This document shows, one piece after another, positions 55,956 through 63,472 of a stretch of 64,000 bases of DNA. Within the stretch, counting starts at the first letter, position 1. Every line of letters starts with the position of its first letter. The notes below the pieces were generated by a model. It searched no databases. It was not told the origin of the DNA and worked only from the letters and a program-made list of their open reading frames with translations. A program made the translations under genes and the position numbers. The stretch comes from Prochlorococcus sp. AG-347-M23 (lineage in GTDB: Bacteria; Cyanobacteriota; Cyanobacteriia; PCC-6307; Cyanobiaceae): contig QCCU01000002.1 of the NCBI GenBank assembly GCA_003278855.1, forward strand, positions 62,001 to 126,000, written 5' to 3'.

Positions 55956-57032
55956 TTGAATAAGAAGAACTTAGTGAAAAATGATGCGTTAATAATTGAT
56001 GATTTGCATCATAAATATGATAAACGAGAATGTTCAAGTTGGATATTAAACAAAATTAACCTGAAAATTGAAAATGGCGAATTGTTAGGGTTGCTTGGTC
56101 CTTCTGGTTGCGGAAAAACTACTCTTTTAAGATTAATCGCGGGTTTCGAATATCCCTCTAAAGGGAGGATTTCTTTAAATGATAAGGAAATTTCAAGTAG
56201 GCAAAAAATTCTTAGTCCTGAGAAAAGAAATATTGGTATGGTTTTTCAAGACTATGCACTTTTCCCTCACTTAACTGTTTTGGAAAATGTAATTTTTGGT
56301 CTAAAAAATAAAAAAGATAGATCTAGAGTTGACTATTTATTAAATGTTGTAGGTCTTGATAGTTTTATTGGAAGATACCCCCATGAATTATCTGGAGGCC
56401 AAAAACAAAGACTAGCAATTGCGAGAGCTCTTGCTCCGGGTACAAATTTTATTTTATTAGATGAACCATTTTGTAGTCTTGATATGCATGTCAAACTAAA
56501 ATTGAGAAGTGAACTCCCAAATATCCTAAAAGGTTTTAATGCAAGTGGATTAATGGTTACTCATGATCCGGAAGAGGCAATGTCAATTTGCGATAAAGTT
56601 GCCGTCATGAATGAAGGAAAAATTCATCAAATTGATACACCAATTAACCTTTTAAACAATCCCAAGACCCTATTTGTTAGTAGCTTTATTTTGGGTAACA
56701 ATATTATTAATCTTCAAAAAAATGGTAATTCATATATGTCTTGTTTAGGTGAAATAAATAGTTCAGCGGTTTTACAAAATTTAAATATTAAAAGTATGTC
56801 AATTTCGCCTAAATTTATTTCAATTAAAAGATCAGAATCTGGAAATGCGAATGTAATATCTAAAGAATTTCTTGGAGAATTTCTTATATATAAAGTAACT
56901 ATTAACGGAAACATATTGCGAGTTAGAACTGATATTAATAATCTCCTAAATAATGGTGATAAATGTTCTCTTTCTATAAATAAAAATAGTTATTATTTTT
57001 TATATCCTGGAGCACATAAGGTATATATATAG
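55956..57032 (+). CDS. ABC transporter ATPase, ferric-iron/PotA type
   Basis: A 358-residue ATPase of the FbpC/FutC/PotA class, with Walker A GPSGCGKTT near residue 49, signature LSGGQKQRLAIARAL, Walker B LLDEPFCSLD and a TOBE-like C-terminal domain (about 245-355) that is usual in ferric-iron and sugar importers. Start TTG 55956, or GTG 55974. Neighbouring ferritin and iron-type regulation make ferric iron the most likely substrate, which is inference; permease and binding-protein genes are not nearby. Confidence 0.78.
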   Translation: MNKKNLVKNDALIIDDLHHKYDKRECSSWILNKINLKIENGELLGLLGPSGCGKTTLLRLIAGFEYPSKGRISLNDKEISSRQKILSPEKRNIGMVFQDYALFPHLTVLENVIFGLKNKKDRSRVDYLLNVVGLDSFIGRYPHELSGGQKQRLAIARALAPGTNFILLDEPFCSLDMHVKLKLRSELPNILKGFNASGLMVTHDPEEAMSICDKVAVMNEGKIHQIDTPINLLNNPKTLFVSSFILGNNIINLQKNGNSYMSCLGEINSSAVLQNLNIKSMSISPKFISIKRSESGNANVISKEFLGEFLIYKVTINGNILRVRTDINNLLNNGDKCSLSINKNSYYFLYPGAHKVYI

Positions 57033-57170
57033 AATTTATTTATAGGCAATTACACCTCCCTCCCTTCCAATTAGAGCATTTTTTCTTTTTACATTTCTTT
57101 TTTTTATTTTTATATATTTTATTAGTTAAAAGCAGTTCAGAAAAACTGTACTCTAAATTCATTTATAGTA

Positions 57171-57198
57171 TTGCGAGTGATTTTCATTATCATATTAT
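57171..57198 (+). promoter_or_regulatory. Ferritin promoter with overlapping Fur box
   Basis: TTGCGA (57171-57176) and TATTAT (57193-57198), 16 bases apart, form a plausible -35/-10 pair. Between them, 57173-57191 reads GCGAGTGATTTTCATTATC, 14 of 19 matches to the Fur box and perfect in its right half. A repressor bound there would block RNA polymerase. The leader to the ferritin ATG is about 70 bases. Binding by Fur is inferred. Confidence 0.55.
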
Positions 57199-57275
57199 TT
57201 AATTTAATTTAAAGGATTTATTAATTACTAATTTATACAAAATGTTGTATTATTTTCTTAGATACTTATCCGACA

Positions 57276-57830
57276 ATGAATGAAAATAACTTAAAAACAA
57301 AAAAATTAGTTAATTTTGGTCCATCTGGAAGAGCTGTTGCTCAACCGATAGACAAAAGTTTGTTGGATAATATTTTTGAACATTTAACAATGGAAAGATA
57401 TGCCAATGTTCAATATTTTTCTATTTATCTATGGTTTCAAGAACGTGATTTAAATGGATTTGCCTCTCATTTTCTGAGTGAATCACAAGGTGAAATGGAA
57501 CATGCTCAGAAATTTGCAGATTACTTAATCGCAAGAGGACAAAGTGTAAAATTAGATGAAATTCCTGCACCCGTTCAAACGTGGGATTCATTAGAGGAGC
57601 TCATTTCTTATTCTTTTAATATGGAAGCTGATTTAACTTCATCTCTACAACAACTTTATTCCATATCAGAAAGAATTTCAGATACAAGAACTAACGTATT
57701 CTTGGACCCAATTATAGAGGCTCAAACACAATCAGAAGATGAATTTGCCAACATACTGGGCAAAGTAAAATTTGCTTCAAATCAACCCTCGGCAATCTTA
57801 TTAATAGATAGTGATTTAAAGAAAAAATAA
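57276..57830 (+). CDS. ftn: Ferritin (iron storage)
   Basis: A 184-residue non-heme ferritin. Candidate ferroxidase ligands are Glu40 (MERYANVQY), Glu73 and His76 (EMEH), Glu117 (NMEADL) and the Gln/Asp/Glu cluster in EAQTQSEDEF near 150-156, the pattern of bacterial FtnA-type shells. Twenty-four subunits would store iron and damp Fenton chemistry. It has its own promoter with a Fur-box-like operator. Its 3' end overlaps the opposite-strand gene by 15 bases. The gene symbol refers to the family. Confidence 0.93.
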   Translation: MNENNLKTKKLVNFGPSGRAVAQPIDKSLLDNIFEHLTMERYANVQYFSIYLWFQERDLNGFASHFLSESQGEMEHAQKFADYLIARGQSVKLDEIPAPVQTWDSLEELISYSFNMEADLTSSLQQLYSISERISDTRTNVFLDPIIEAQTQSEDEFANILGKVKFASNQPSAILLIDSDLKKK

Positions 57831-58103
57831 ATTACTTTCAAATTTATTTTCACTCAATGTCCTTTTGGTTATTTCAAAAAGTAAATTTGAAAAGTTGATT
57901 TTCTCATTATTTTTATTTAAGAGTTCAGCTATTTTATAAATCTCATTAACTCTTTTAAAAATATTTTGGTTTTCAGTAAATAACCTTTCCTTCAAGGCTT
58001 TATTTTCTGTGGTTTTGTATGATTGCTTGATATTTCTTAGTCTATTCGATAAAAAATAGACTTCCATTAATAAATTGTTTGTAAGTGATTGTGATTCCTT
58101 CAT
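57816..58103 (-). CDS. Small hypothetical protein downstream of the Crp-like regulator
   Basis: A 95-residue helical, basic protein starting at ATG 58103, four bases after the stop of the Crp-like gene; earlier in-frame ATG codons lie inside that gene. It is rich in Lys/Asn/Leu with alternating charged residues, consistent with a helical bundle. No family recognised. Co-transcription with the regulator is likely, so it may belong to the iron response. Confidence 0.6.
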   Translation of the reverse strand: MKESQSLTNNLLMEVYFLSNRLRNIKQSYKTTENKALKERLFTENQNIFKRVNEIYKIAELLNKNNEKINFSNLLFEITKRTLSENKFESNLFFL

Positions 58104-58107
58104 GTTT

Positions 58108-58695
58108 TTATAGCGGCGATGTTTCAATAAAAGAAGGGGCAACACTGACTGTTTGCGTCCCGATAGGAGCTATTAATAACTCAGATGATCTTAATTTCGA
58201 AATTAATCTTGTTGATGTTACTCGTGTAGAACCGATTAATTCGCCAATCCTCTCATGAGTTAATCTAAAAGGTAACTCACACCATTGACCACATCTTCTA
58301 CCTAGACGATTTACTAGTATTGAAAACAAAGCTTGTAATCGCTGTTCTGCATTTCCTAAGTGTCTGATCCTAAGAAGTTGCAATGTCCATTCATTTACTG
58401 CATCGAAACCAATATTCTCATCAATATTTACATTGCTATGAAAAGACAAATCTGTTAACGCTTCAACACAGACACCTTCACTACATAAAAGGTCCGTTCT
58501 TAACTGATCACCTGATTGTAAGAATGCAAGTGTCATCCCTTCAGTTTCTTCACATGGACAATAAACTCGAGCAATTCCACTTTCAACTTCTAAGCATGTA
58601 CCTTTTGGCCTTGATGAAGGATCTATTAAAACGGACTGCCCAGTTATTATCCTTACCGATTTTGAGGGAGAGTCTCCATAACTATGGAAATTCAT
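58108..58695 (-). CDS. Crp/Fnr-family transcriptional regulator, cysteine-rich
   Basis: A 195-residue regulator. The first 100 residues look like a diverged cyclic-nucleotide-binding-type beta roll (GTCLEVESGIARVYCPCEETEGMTL) without the cAMP-binding GE...RxA motif. A dimer helix and the HTH (LPFRLTHERIGELIGSTRVTSTRLISKLRS, recognition helix around 157-168; the helix-turn-helix starts near 145) follow. Seven cysteines (34, 46, 48, 71, 76, 135, 139) are many for this size and may carry an Fe-S cluster or sense redox. It has a Fur-box in its promoter and sits beside ferritin. Confidence 0.85.
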   Translation of the reverse strand: MNFHSYGDSPSKSVRIITGQSVLIDPSSRPKGTCLEVESGIARVYCPCEETEGMTLAFLQSGDQLRTDLLCSEGVCVEALTDLSFHSNVNIDENIGFDAVNEWTLQLLRIRHLGNAEQRLQALFSILVNRLGRRCGQWCELPFRLTHERIGELIGSTRVTSTRLISKLRSSELLIAPIGTQTVSVAPSFIETSPL

Positions 58696-58707
58696 TAATT
58701 AAAATAT

Positions 58708-58756
58708 GATAATGAGAATTATTATCAATTATGCACTAAAAAATTACTTATTGCAA
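58708..58756 (-). promoter_or_regulatory. Promoter and strong Fur box of the Crp-like gene
   Basis: On the minus strand, TTGCAA (58756-58751) and CATAAT (58733-58728) are spaced by 17 bases. Immediately downstream, 58708-58726 (plus-strand GATAATGAGAATTATTATC) matches 17 of 19 bases of the Fur consensus. The operator overlaps the transcription start, so repression under iron-replete conditions is expected. Strongest Fur box in the window. Confidence 0.7.
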
Positions 58757-58771
58757 TAGATTCTCATTATC
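58753..58771 (+). promoter_or_regulatory. Second Fur-box-like site, towards the zinc-ribbon gene
   Basis: GCAATAGATTCTCATTATC has 13 of 19 matches, with the CATTATC right half perfect. It lies in the same intergenic space as the strong box, 79 bases before the divergent zinc-ribbon gene. A TATAAT at 58812-58817 may be that gene's -10 box. Two sites in one divergent promoter suggest that both genes respond to iron. Confidence 0.45.
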
Positions 58772-58849
58772 ATTGTTTTTTTGAAGTTTTTCTTTACAAA
58801 GTATTTATGAATATAATTTAGTTAGATTTGTTATTTCTATTATTTTTAG

Positions 58850-59038
58850 ATGGGCGTAAATAGAGTTTGTTTTAATTGTGGAAGTTCTTCATTCGTTTCA
58901 GATCGATCTTTAGGAGGTAAGATTGTATGTTCTAAATGTGGATCCTCTTCATTTAAAAATAAATCTTCTTCATTTTTAAAAATTAAATATTTAGTATTTT
59001 TAGCTATTGCGATAGCTATTTGCATAATTGTTATTTAA
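58850..59038 (+). CDS. Small membrane protein with N-terminal zinc ribbon
   Basis: A 62-residue protein. Two CxxC knuckles, Cys7/Cys10 (VCFNCGSSSF) and Cys27/Cys30 (VCSKCGSSSF), form a zinc ribbon and a serine-rich linker leads to a C-terminal membrane helix (about residues 46-62). The orientation probably leaves the ribbon in the cytosol. Its promoter region carries a Fur-box-like site. Its end overlaps the ABC ATPase gene by eight bases. Role unknown; sensing or adaptor function is a guess. Confidence 0.72.
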   Translation: MGVNRVCFNCGSSSFVSDRSLGGKIVCSKCGSSSFKNKSSSFLKIKYLVFLAIAIAICIIVI

Positions 59039-59816
59039 TTAATCTTTTTATATTCCATAGTCCATTATTATTAGTTACCTCTACTTGAATTCCATATAAA
59101 TTATTAAGATTCTCACTATTTATGACCTTATTTTGGTCTCCATCGGCGATTATTTTGCCATCTTTTAGCATTATCACCCGATCATAAATATTTGTAATAG
59201 TTGAAATATCATGAGTGACGCATAAAATTTTAGTATTTAATTTTGATACTTCATTAACCTTATCAAGTACAATAAACTTTGATTTATAATCTAAATTTGC
59301 AATTGGTTCATCTAGGATTAAGATTTTGGGTTTTTTGATTAATGCCCTCGCAATGAGAGAAATTTGTTTCTCTCCATCTGATAAATAGGAAAAATTCTTT
59401 TTAGATAAATTAGATATATTCATTTTCTTCATGATTTTTTCCACCTTATAAGAATCTTTTTGAGATTTATTTTGTATGTAACAATATCTTCCATATAGTC
59501 CACTTAAAATTAAATCAAAAACTTGTAAATTTGGATTTATTCTATTTTTTATATCATTATTTACGGTACTTATTTTTTTTCTTAGTTCCCATAAATTTAT
59601 AAGTTCTTTATCAAATATCTTCAGTTTCGATTGATTAGCCTCTACCGGATATATGTTTCTATTAATTATTTCAATTAAGGATGATTTACCTGAACCATTT
59701 GGCCCAATTAATATTACATTCTCTGAATACGCTATTTTTAAATTTAAATCTTTAATTATTTTAAAGCCATTTTTAAAACAATTTATATTTTTTGCGTCAA
59801 ACCAAAATTTTTTCAA
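59031..59816 (-). CDS. ABC ATPase, ModF/FecE-like
   Basis: A 261-residue ATPase. Walker A GPNGSGKSS is at about residues 38-46, signature LSDGEKQISLIARAL (Asp instead of Gly in LSGGQ), Walker B ILILDEPIANLD and switch His in CVTHD. This set matches iron-complex or ModF-like ATPases. Start is TTG at 59816, the only plausible start; the preceding tiny ORF ends at 59819. No permease gene is adjacent. It probably belongs to the same unit as the Rieske oxygenase upstream. Confidence 0.78.
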   Translation of the reverse strand: MKKFWFDAKNINCFKNGFKIIKDLNLKIAYSENVILIGPNGSGKSSLIEIINRNIYPVEANQSKLKIFDKELINLWELRKKISTVNNDIKNRINPNLQVFDLILSGLYGRYCYIQNKSQKDSYKVEKIMKKMNISNLSKKNFSYLSDGEKQISLIARALIKKPKILILDEPIANLDYKSKFIVLDKVNEVSKLNTKILCVTHDISTITNIYDRVIMLKDGKIIADGDQNKVINSENLNNLYGIQVEVTNNNGLWNIKRLIK

Positions 59817-59818
59817 GA

Positions 59819-59920
59819 CTAAAATTTATTAATCCAAAATATAATCAATTGAATTGAGCTTAAAATAAAAATAAAAAGATATAGCCAATTCAACCATGAA
59901 GGTCTATCTACTTTCTTCAT
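59819..59920 (-). CDS. 33-residue membrane segment in frame with the Rieske oxygenase
   Basis: An ATG at 59920 to TAG at 59819-59821 gives MKKVDRPSWLNWLYLFIFIL and then a hydrophobic end, a single membrane helix. The frame is the same as that of the oxygenase gene just upstream, separated only by TAA-TTT. It may be a separate small protein translated by re-initiation, or the amputated second C-terminal helix of the oxygenase. The stop ends three bases before the ABC start. See the finding. Confidence 0.5.
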   Translation of the reverse strand: MKKVDRPSWLNWLYLFIFILSSIQLIIFWINKF

Positions 59921-59923
59921 AAA

Positions 59924-61246
59924 TTATATTATTAACATAAAAAATATAAGCGGAGCAGCAAATCGTACTAATGTTTTTCTAATAATATCTATATTATTTG
60001 CGATTTCTAACTTCTTTATCTCAGGAGGATATTTCAATATCACTTTGTCATAAACATCAAGACTTTGGGACTTTATATTATTTTTCCATGGTTCATCTTT
60101 ATCTTCAGACTTTTTGTACCATTTCCAAAAATAATTTATTATTCTATCCTCTCCCAATAATTTTATTTCATCCTTACTTATAAATCCCATATTGTGGTTA
60201 TATGTTTGTGTTTTTAAAATCATATAATCCTCATCGAATATCTTATAAAAAATCTTTCTTTGATTCTCTTTAAACAATATGAGGTTATTAAGTAGTTTAT
60301 TTTTTAAAAACTTTCTGTAATGTCTCACTATTACTCTTGCATTGTTATTTCCTAATGGAATATGATCTAAAACTTGTAAATATCTTGCGGCAGTGGGATC
60401 ACCTTTATAAATTAATATTCTTCCTGGTGGTATGTATTTTATTCGGATAAATTCTTTTGTAGGCTCATTCTTGTAGTAATAAATACTTTCAATGTATTGA
60501 GGAGTAACATTTATTTTTTGGTTAAAACTTACTAGAACGTTTTTATTTACATCTTTATCAGGGATTGTATCGCCATGAACCCAAAAAAGATGAAGGATAT
60601 CTAAGTGATTTTCAATTATTCTTGACCAATCACATTTGAAGTCAACTAATACCTCTTCATATACATAATCCTTATGCGTAAATCCATTTTCGTATAATTC
60701 GTAATTACTTATTGGTGCATCTTCACTTATGTTGTTTAAATCAGTGTCAGATTTTTTAGAAAAATGTACAAAAATATATCCATTCTTTTCTAAAGCTTTG
60801 TATTGAGATAAGTGAATTCTTTTGGCGTAGTTATCGTAGTTATTATCTACTATATGTCTGCATGTTATTCTGTCGAGATTTTGGCAACTTCCACCAGATG
60901 AGAATTTAGCGCCATGATAGGGACAGGTTATTACTCCATCTGATAATGTTCCTTCAAAAAAAGAGGCCCCCCTATGTGGACAAATATTTTTTATACACCT
61001 AACGTCTTCATTTTCATCTCTATAAAGAACAAGAGGCTCATCATAGAGTGAAAAATAAAAAAGCTTATTTTTTTTTAGTTCTTTCGAAGGACATATAGCA
61101 TACCAACCAAATAAACCTATTTTTAATTCATTTTGATTTTCTCTAATATCAAACGAGTCAATTTTTACTACCGTTCCTTTTTTAAAAGGTTTAAGAACGG
61201 TATTTATGTCTTTTGATTTAAAAAAATTAATTTGTCTGTTTTCCAT
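59924..61246 (-). CDS. Rieske non-heme iron oxygenase, Pao/Tic55/Cao-like
   Basis: A 440-residue oxygenase. The Rieske [2Fe-2S] ligands are Cys89 and His91 (CPHRGA) and Cys108 and His111 (CPYHGAKF). The mononuclear iron ligands appear in IENHLDILHLFWVH: Asp216, His219 and His224. A membrane helix ends the chain (APLIFFMLII). Members include pheophorbide a oxygenase, Tic55 and chlorophyllide a oxygenase; the substrate is unknown. No CxxC motif near the C-terminus. The usual second C-terminal helix is missing and is encoded separately after the stop. Confidence 0.87.
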   Translation of the reverse strand: MENRQINFFKSKDINTVLKPFKKGTVVKIDSFDIRENQNELKIGLFGWYAICPSKELKKNKLFYFSLYDEPLVLYRDENEDVRCIKNICPHRGASFFEGTLSDGVITCPYHGAKFSSGGSCQNLDRITCRHIVDNNYDNYAKRIHLSQYKALEKNGYIFVHFSKKSDTDLNNISEDAPISNYELYENGFTHKDYVYEEVLVDFKCDWSRIIENHLDILHLFWVHGDTIPDKDVNKNVLVSFNQKINVTPQYIESIYYYKNEPTKEFIRIKYIPPGRILIYKGDPTAARYLQVLDHIPLGNNNARVIVRHYRKFLKNKLLNNLILFKENQRKIFYKIFDEDYMILKTQTYNHNMGFISKDEIKLLGEDRIINYFWKWYKKSEDKDEPWKNNIKSQSLDVYDKVILKYPPEIKKLEIANNIDIIRKTLVRFAAPLIFFMLII

Positions 61247-61405
61247 AAATTAATTTCTTTTTTAATTGACTGTTTATCTTTCGGAACTATAACCCAAGTA
61301 AATAATCAATTACTTGTAAAAAAAAAAATTCTCTATTATTTGTAGCAATAATTATGTAGTTATTTAAAAAATATTGAGTCCCTATCGTATTTCCGTATCT
61401 TTATT

Positions 61406-61600
61406 TCATACTTTTTGTATCTTTTGTGATTCTTTTAAATTTTTTATGTAATCAATTGCATCATCAATATTTTTGTGGAAATTGCATTGGCCCAAATAAC
61501 AACCTATGAATCTTAAGAATTTTCTCTTGCCACCACTAATTTCATATCTATGTATCGTGCCGCCATCTATAGGAGCATAAATAAGTTCTGGTAGTGCCAT
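61406..61600 (-). CDS. Small conserved hypothetical protein (64 aa)
   Basis: A 64-residue protein opening MALPELIYAPIDGGTIHRYE, with FIGCYLGQCNFHKN near residue 31-44 and a basic helix at the end. The two Cys and two His residues (Cys34, Cys39, His17, His42) might bind a metal. No family recognised. It lies alone, 160 bases upstream of the Rieske oxygenase on the same strand. Confidence 0.55.
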   Translation of the reverse strand: MALPELIYAPIDGGTIHRYEISGGKRKFLRFIGCYLGQCNFHKNIDDAIDYIKNLKESQKIQKV

Positions 61601-61963
61601 ATTAATTTTGTATTTAATGCTTAATTAAACAATAATTCATGTTCAAATACATTTCCATAGCTCAATCCATATATTTAATAATTAATTTACTTATTTTTGG
61701 ATAATTATTTATTGAATACCCAAGTATTATTAGTTATCTATTAATTATTGATATGTATTTTTTATTATGCCAAAAGCATTTAGGCGTTTTTTAAAAAAAC
61801 TACCAAAAAAAATTCAAACTATAAAATACTCATTTAGAGAGTTTCTATCTTCCAAAATTTGAAATAGCTGTTGTGGTTAACAAATTTTAAATTTTACATT
61901 TTTAATAAATAGTCGCCAGAGCTAAATTCTAAATTATATTAAATTGGCAATTTATAAAATATT
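61601..61963. other. Gene-poor stretch of 363 bases
   Basis: Apart from the 31-codon ORF at 61767-61862, I see no gene and no RNA structure of note. A short inverted repeat AAATTGGCAATTT at 61941-61953 precedes a TATAAA and may mark the promoter of the exported protein at 61964. Confidence 0.5.
61767..61862 (+). CDS. Possible basic peptide (31 aa)
   Basis: ATG 61767 to TGA 61860-61862 encodes a very basic peptide, MPKAFRRFLKKLPKKIQTIK and then YSFREFLSSKI, amphipathic in form. Neither a ribosome-binding site nor a family supports it. It may be a real small gene or chance; the amphipathic, cationic make-up is like an antimicrobial or membrane-active peptide, which is only a resemblance. Confidence 0.3.
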   Translation: MPKAFRRFLKKLPKKIQTIKYSFREFLSSKI

Positions 61964-62305
61964 ATGATCAAAAGAGTTTTTACGATATTCACTTTAACTT
62001 TGCTTCTTCTTTTTAGTAGCCCAGTTTACTCATTGGATGCTTCTCCTAAAACTCTAGAAAAGTATACTAAGAAGATTTCTAATAAGTTCACAAGAACTTA
62101 CTGTAACACCTCCAAATTCGGTATTTCTTATGAGGGAGCTTTGGCATTTGCTATAGGAGAGACTAATAAGGAATTTAAAAATAATAAACTCAATAAGTTT
62201 ATAGATTATTCTCTACTAAAAAATTCAATAGTTGATGATTTAGAAAATAATTGCCAAGTTTATGATTTTGCGATTACTAAATTAGAAAATTTAAAATTTA
62301 ACTAG
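61964..62305 (+). CDS. Exported hypothetical protein (113 aa)
   Basis: A 113-residue protein with a clear signal peptide (VFTIFTLTLLLLFSSPVYS, cleavage near residue 24) and a helical mature domain with two Cys (RTYCNTSKFGI and NNCQVYD) that could form a disulfide in the periplasm or lumen. A family name is not recognised; this type is common in Prochlorococcus as small exported proteins. ATG start is well placed. Confidence 0.65.
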   Translation: MIKRVFTIFTLTLLLLFSSPVYSLDASPKTLEKYTKKISNKFTRTYCNTSKFGISYEGALAFAIGETNKEFKNNKLNKFIDYSLLKNSIVDDLENNCQVYDFAITKLENLKFN

Positions 62306-62326
62306 TAAAATGAAATTGTTAAATTC

Positions 62327-62509
62327 TTATTTTTTACCTATCCAATCATTGGGTTTTTCCATCATCCATTCGAAAACCCCCTTAGCATCAAGGTTTTTAG
62401 ACGCATAAACAAATAAAATAGGAAATATTAAAATTACTGCACCAATAACTGCTAACTCTATCTTACCGATCCCCATCTCAACCACTGTTAAAGCAAAATA
62501 ATTATTCAT
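62327..62509 (-). CDS. Small single-span membrane protein (60 aa)
   Basis: A 60-residue protein starting at ATG 62509, preceded by AGGATA, a plausible ribosome-binding site. A membrane helix (LAVIGAVILIFPILFVYA) at about residues 19-36 and a C-terminal FEWMMEKPNDWIGKK tail are seen. The open frame continues upstream, but a start farther upstream is less likely. Small one-helix proteins often belong to photosynthetic complexes; this is inference. Confidence 0.55.
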   Translation of the reverse strand: MNNYFALTVVEMGIGKIELAVIGAVILIFPILFVYASKNLDAKGVFEWMMEKPNDWIGKK

Positions 62510-62673
62510 TATCCTTATTGAATTAAAATTTATATCTACATAATCTACAAAAAAATTTAATTCTTTCACTTTTCTATGAGAAATCTTAATTTTTATAGTG
62601 AAAGATATTTGTATAAAGTACCTATTTTTTTTGTGCAGACTTTTTAATAATTTTAATAGTAGGCTTCTGTTTG

Positions 62674-62823
62674 ATGGTTATGGATCATGGAATTATTATT
62701 TTCACACCTATTTTTGCAGTAATGTTTGGATTTACAGTATTAAGAATTTTAAAGAAAAGGAAGAGATCAGCTAAAAGTATTTATAAGTTGATAAATGATT
62801 TAGAAAAAAAATATATTTATTAA
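62674..62823 (+). CDS. Small single-span membrane protein (49 aa)
   Basis: ATG 62674 (or 62680) to TAA 62821-62823. A hydrophobic helix GIIIFTPIFAVMFGFTVL (about residues 6-23) is followed by a very basic tail RILKKRKRSAKSIYKLIND. The topology is probably N-out/C-in with the positive tail inside. No family recognised. Confidence 0.5.
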   Translation: MVMDHGIIIFTPIFAVMFGFTVLRILKKRKRSAKSIYKLINDLEKKYIY

Positions 62824-62842
62824 TCTATTTTATAGGAAAAAA

Positions 62843-63139
62843 TTAATCAAATTCTATACCAACTTCTTCTTTTAAATCTCTCTCCAAATCTGGAAGATGT
62901 GGTTCAACCCAATGGTCTTTGTTATCGATACCAGCTGCATTTACATAATTCATGATGTGTTGATCTACTTGCTTGTAAAGATCATGCAAATTTAAATCCA
63001 TACGAATATCATGTGCAATTTCAGAGACTTGTTTTTCTGTTAGACAATGATCTGGATGAAGTAAATCACAACATGGAATTCTCTTCTCAATCAATTCATT
63101 TAGATTGATTTTTATTTCGTAATCTTGATGGACAGTCAT
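62843..63139 (-). CDS. Conserved hypothetical protein (98 aa), His/Asp/Cys-rich
   Basis: A 98-residue acidic protein. A CCDLLHPDHC segment (about residues 23-32) and later HWVEPHLPDLERD hold several His, Cys, Asp and Glu residues, suggesting a metal site. Mostly helical; no signal peptide. Not recognised. Lies opposite in direction to its small neighbours. Confidence 0.55.
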   Translation of the reverse strand: MTVHQDYEIKINLNELIEKRIPCCDLLHPDHCLTEKQVSEIAHDIRMDLNLHDLYKQVDQHIMNYVNAAGIDNKDHWVEPHLPDLERDLKEEVGIEFD

Positions 63140-63212
63140 TGAATTTATAGCTTTATTACTTTAATTCTAATTATGTTTAAAGTTTTGTATATCTTTAGTC
63201 AAGAAACAAAGT

Positions 63213-63234
63213 TCTTTAATATCTCTTTAATATC
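63213..63234 (+). repeat. Two tandem copies of an 11-base repeat
   Basis: TCTTTAATATC occurs twice in direct succession at 63213-63223 and 63224-63234, followed by a further T. It lies in the gap between the 98- and 49-residue proteins. It could be a simple slippage product or part of a promoter; low significance. Confidence 0.6.
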
Positions 63235-63246
63235 TATGCAGTAATT

Positions 63247-63396
63247 TTAAATAAATAGATCTTCCAAATCTTTATACAAATCATCATTCTCTCTTTGGTT
63301 TTCCATAAGGTCATGGTTATCAAGTGAAATTTCTCTCTTTGAGGTATAGAAAAGATATCCAAGGGCTCCTAAGAGTAAGGTCGTTGGTAAAATCAT
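63247..63396 (-). CDS. Small membrane-anchored hypothetical protein (49 aa)
   Basis: ATG 63396 to TAA 63247-63249 encodes MILPTTLLLGALGYLFYTSK, an N-terminal membrane anchor, followed by an acidic tail ending EDLFI. No family recognised. Compact size and the anchor suggest a small membrane peptide. It is divergent from the ribbon-helix-helix gene. Confidence 0.45.
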   Translation of the reverse strand: MILPTTLLLGALGYLFYTSKREISLDNHDLMENQRENDDLYKDLEDLFI

Positions 63397-63426
63397 TAGA
63401 ATTTAATTGACTTATAATGAATATAG

Positions 63427-63436
63427 TGCAACACTT
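63427..63436 (+). repeat. Left arm of a 10-base inverted repeat around the RHH gene
   Basis: TGCAACACTT, 37 bases before the RHH gene, is the exact reverse complement of AAGTGTTGCA at 63874-63883 after it. AAGTG also occurs at 63446-63450. The sequences may be operator half-sites for the encoded protein. Confidence 0.5.
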
Positions 63437-63472
63437 ATTATAGTCAAGTGCTGAACTTTAATTAATTTTTAA

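Noticed and set aside
57131..57150. Hairpin CAGTT / AACTG upstream of ferritin
   Set aside because: Five-base stem, not followed by a T run, and outside the likely promoter; too weak.
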